Positions 61,622-64,000 of a stretch of DNA of 64,000 nt are shown piece by piece. A program made the position numbers and the translations under genes. Numbering within the stretch: the first letter of the stretch is position 1; each line of letters starts with the position of its first letter. The notes beneath the pieces were generated by a model. That model did not search any database and was not told the origin of the DNA. It worked only from the letters and a program-made list of their open reading frames with translations. The DNA is from Streptosporangium sp. NBC_01495 (GTDB lineage Bacteria > Actinomycetota > Actinomycetes > Streptosporangiales > Streptosporangiaceae), in NCBI RefSeq assembly GCF_036250735.1, contig NZ_CP109430.1, positions 6,324,001 through 6,388,000 of the forward strand, read 5' to 3'.

Positions 61622-64000
61622 TTGCTGACGTTCCAGATTCTCGGCCCGATGCGAGTGTTGGGCCGTGGGAAAGTGGTGCCGATCAGCGCGCCCAAACAGC
61701 GTACGGTGCTCGCCCTTCTGCTGAGTAGGGCCAATCAGGTGGTGTCGGCCGATCGGCTGGTGGACGAGCTATGGGGCGAGCAGCCGCCCGCGTCGGCCCG
61801 GCAGACCCTGCAGTCCCTCCTGTCCCGGCTCAAGCGGTCACTCGAGGGCGCCGCCGCGAGCGGGGTGCTCATCGGTCACCCGGCCGGATACGAGATGGCG
61901 CTGCGCGATCCGGATGCCCTGGATATGCAGATGTTCGACGACGCAGTGATCCGCGTCCGCGCGCGCACGGCCACTCCGCCCGGTCAGGACCTGGCGGATT
62001 GGATCGATCGCGCTCTGAGCCTGTGGCGGGGCGCGGCCTTCGGAGACGTCCCAGCGACGCCGCTCATCGTGGCGGAGGCGACGCGGCTGGAGGAGGCCCG
62101 GCTGCAATTGCGGGAGATACGGGCCGATCTCTGGCTCGCCGATGGCGCCTATGAGCAGGTTGTCTCGGAGCACCGGGTGCTGCTGGCTGAGCATCCGCTA
62201 CGCGAACGGTTGTGGGAGCAACTCATGGTCGCGCTCTACCGCGGTGGCCGGCAGACGGAGGCTCTGCAGGCGTACTCGGAGATTCGCGAGCGGCTCGACG
62301 TCGAGATCGGCGTCGAGCCGGGGAGCGAGTTGCGGCGCTTGCACCGACACATCCTCAGCGGTGCCGCTCCGGAGCCGGACCTCGGCCCGCCGCCGGGTGC
62401 CGCCAGCCGGTCCACCGTCATCCTGCCTGGCCAGTTACCGCCCGACCTGGCTTGTTTCGTCGGGCGGCAGCAGCAGCTCGCGGGGGCGCGCGCGAAACTT
62501 GGCCAGGACGGGCACCGCGGCGGTATCGCGATCGTCGCGGTCTTCGGCATGGCGGGGGTCGGAAAGACGACCTTCGCGCTGCATCTCGCCCATGACCTGC
62601 TCGGCCACTTTCCCGATGGGCAGCTCTACGTGGACCTGCACGCCGTCGGGTCCACTCCGCTTGATCCGGCGGAGGCGCTGCTGCGCTTCCTGCGTTCGGT
62701 GGGCATCTCCGGCCAGGACGTGCCCGCAGACCCAGCGGAGCGAGCCGCGATGTACCGCAGCGTGCTGGCCGGCCGCCGCATGCTGGTGGTGCTGGACAAC
62801 GCGGCGAGCGAGTCCCAGGTGGAACCGCTGCTGCCCGGCGGCCACTCCTGCGCGGTGCTGGTGACGAGCCGCAGGAAACTCTCGGGGCTGAGGGGCGCGC
62901 ACCAGGTCGAACTGGGCCCGTTCACGGACCAAGAGGCGGCCGAGTTACTGACGGCCGTCGTCGATCCGGCCCGTACGGCTGAGTCGGGGCAGGAGGTGCG
63001 CCGGCTCGCCACCCTGTGTGGGCATCACCCCCTGTCGCTGAGCATCTGCGCCACCCGGCTGTTGGCCAAGCCGCACTGGACGGTGGCGATGCTGGTCGAT
63101 CGGCTGGCCGATGAGCGCAGCAGGCTCGCGGAGTTGGAGTATCGCTCCACGAACGTGCGCGCCAGCTTCAACCTGAGCTACCAAGGGCTTCCCCCCGTCA
63201 CACGGCGGCTGTTCTGTCTGCTGGGCTTGCTGCGGGTGCGCGATTTCGCCGCCTGGTCGGCGGCGCCCCTGCTGGACGTCCTGGTACGCGAGGCCGAGGA
63301 ACACCTGGAGCTGTTGGTGGAAAACCAGCTGCTGCAGGTGATGGGACACGACGGGAGGGGCGGTTTCCGCTACCGCTTCCATGATTTGATCCACCTCTAC
63401 GGCAAGGAATTGGCCGACTCGGAAACCTCCTCCGAGGAGCGGCTCTCGGCCATGACGCGGGTGATGGGCGCGTGGCTGGCGCTGGCCGACCGCGCGCACG
63501 ACGCCAGCTACGGAGCGAATTTCCTGCTCAACCACGGCGACTTTCCCCGCTGGCCGCTGGAGCCGGCTTATCGCGACAGGCTGTTGGCCGACCCCTGGGC
63601 CTGGTGGGAGGCTGAACGAGAATCGCTAGTCGCCATCATTGTCCAGGCCGCCGAGGAAGGGCTGCACGAGGCGTGCTGGGATCTGGCGGTCACCGGGACG
63701 ACGCTCTACGGCACGTACGGCCATCTGAACGACTGGCAGGTCACGCACGACGCCGCGCTGGCCGCCACGCGCCGCCACGGAAACCGCCGCGGCGCCGCCA
63801 TCACCCTAAGCCACCTGGCGGCGCTGCGCATCTACCAGCGACGCTACGACGAGGCGCTGGACTGCCTGGCGCACGCCATGGCGGAACTGCGCGAACTCGG
63901 TGATGTGCGGGCGCAGACCCTGTGCCGCATCGGCATCGGTATCGCCGAACGCGGCCGCGGCGATCTGCACCGCACGCTGGAGCACTTCCGCGCGGCCAGC
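61622..64000 (+). CDS. AfsR/SARP-family regulator with NB-ARC and TPR (partial)
   Basis: The first 793 codons are in the window and the frame runs off the right edge. Domains: OmpR-like winged helix at about 10-95 (LLLSRANQVVSADRLVDELW), BTAD at about 100-245 (DVEIGVEPGSELRRLHRHIL), NB-ARC from about 270 with P-loop GMAGVGKTTFALHL, RNBS-like LVVLDNAASESQVEPLLPG and GxP region GHHPLSLSICATRLL, then a winged helix and TPRs from about 690 (ALDCLAHAMAELRELGDVRA). Such regulators activate antibiotic clusters. TTG 61622 follows GAGGGAG by 7 nt. The upstream frame is an IS relic, so any cluster it controls lies to the right. Confidence 0.9.
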   Translation, partial: MLTFQILGPMRVLGRGKVVPISAPKQRTVLALLLSRANQVVSADRLVDELWGEQPPASARQTLQSLLSRLKRSLEGAAASGVLIGHPAGYEMALRDPDALDMQMFDDAVIRVRARTATPPGQDLADWIDRALSLWRGAAFGDVPATPLIVAEATRLEEARLQLREIRADLWLADGAYEQVVSEHRVLLAEHPLRERLWEQLMVALYRGGRQTEALQAYSEIRERLDVEIGVEPGSELRRLHRHILSGAAPEPDLGPPPGAASRSTVILPGQLPPDLACFVGRQQQLAGARAKLGQDGHRGGIAIVAVFGMAGVGKTTFALHLAHDLLGHFPDGQLYVDLHAVGSTPLDPAEALLRFLRSVGISGQDVPADPAERAAMYRSVLAGRRMLVVLDNAASESQVEPLLPGGHSCAVLVTSRRKLSGLRGAHQVELGPFTDQEAAELLTAVVDPARTAESGQEVRRLATLCGHHPLSLSICATRLLAKPHWTVAMLVDRLADERSRLAELEYRSTNVRASFNLSYQGLPPVTRRLFCLLGLLRVRDFAAWSAAPLLDVLVREAEEHLELLVENQLLQVMGHDGRGGFRYRFHDLIHLYGKELADSETSSEERLSAMTRVMGAWLALADRAHDASYGANFLLNHGDFPRWPLEPAYRDRLLADPWAWWEAERESLVAIIVQAAEEGLHEACWDLAVTGTTLYGTYGHLNDWQVTHDAALAATRRHGNRRGAAITLSHLAALRIYQRRYDEALDCLAHAMAELRELGDVRAQTLCRIGIGIAERGRGDLHRTLEHFRAAS

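Overview
The window is chromosomal DNA of a very GC-rich, filamentous-type actinomycete. GTG and TTG starts are frequent, many genes encode secreted proteins, and there are a SARP/AfsR-type regulator, GAF-ANTAR and MEDS-ATPase sensors, a SigB/F-type sigma factor and an actinobacterial SoxR. The gene style fits the Streptosporangiaceae, but this is inference: the window has no rRNA or marker gene to settle it.

Layout. 1-6.5 kb: sugar-nucleotide and sugar-phosphate enzymes (RmlC-like epimerase, ManA), small proteins, a secreted HNH nuclease, and a membrane protein with a TetR regulator. 6.5-11.2 kb: a minus-strand series GntR -> creatininase-like amidohydrolase -> secreted PHB-depolymerase-like esterase -> AbgT-type transporter. 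11.2-18 kb: small secreted and membrane proteins, a tRNA(CAU) beside a tRNA-like relic, and a complete multiple-sugar ABC importer (GguA/GguB/ChvE type) preceded by a coupled leader ORF. 18-26 kb: GNAT enzyme, TauD-type dioxygenase and quinone reductase sharing a promoter motif, an ABC exporter, and a secreted PQQ-type sugar dehydrogenase with FN3 and CBM2 domains. 26-30 kb: a GntR-TetR fusion regulator divergent from a carotenoid oxygenase and an aldo/keto reductase. 30-42 kb: accessory DNA containing two defective IS5-type copies in inverted orientation around an MFS transporter, an integrase relic, an IS3 OrfA relic, broken resistance-type genes, a 1152-residue repeat protein and orphan secreted proteins, ending at a tRNA-Pro. 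42-46 kb: a phage-like HTH gene, a three-gene envelope operon, SoxR and a divergent erythromycin-esterase-like protein. 46-52.5 kb: a partner-switching block (RsbW-like kinase, sigma factor, STAS antagonist, GAF-ANTAR, SpoIIE phosphatase, MEDS-ATPase). 52.6-60 kb: a GT4 glycosyltransferase, a GH16 protein, and the proline catabolic genes with a divergent PucR regulator. 60-64 kb: an HNH gene, a deleted ISL3 element and the first 793 codons of a SARP/NB-ARC/TPR regulator.

Two patterns recur. Short tandem repeats abut or span the stop codons of four minus-strand genes. Two separate 42-codon leader ORFs overlap the start of a sugar gene by ATGA. The accessory stretch is full of gene fragments, several of them spliced to unrelated fragments, which points to repeated insertion and deletion. 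I did not find a convincing new defence or immunity system. The least explained candidates are the envelope operon at 42.8-44.5 kb and the large repeat protein at 34.5-37.9 kb.
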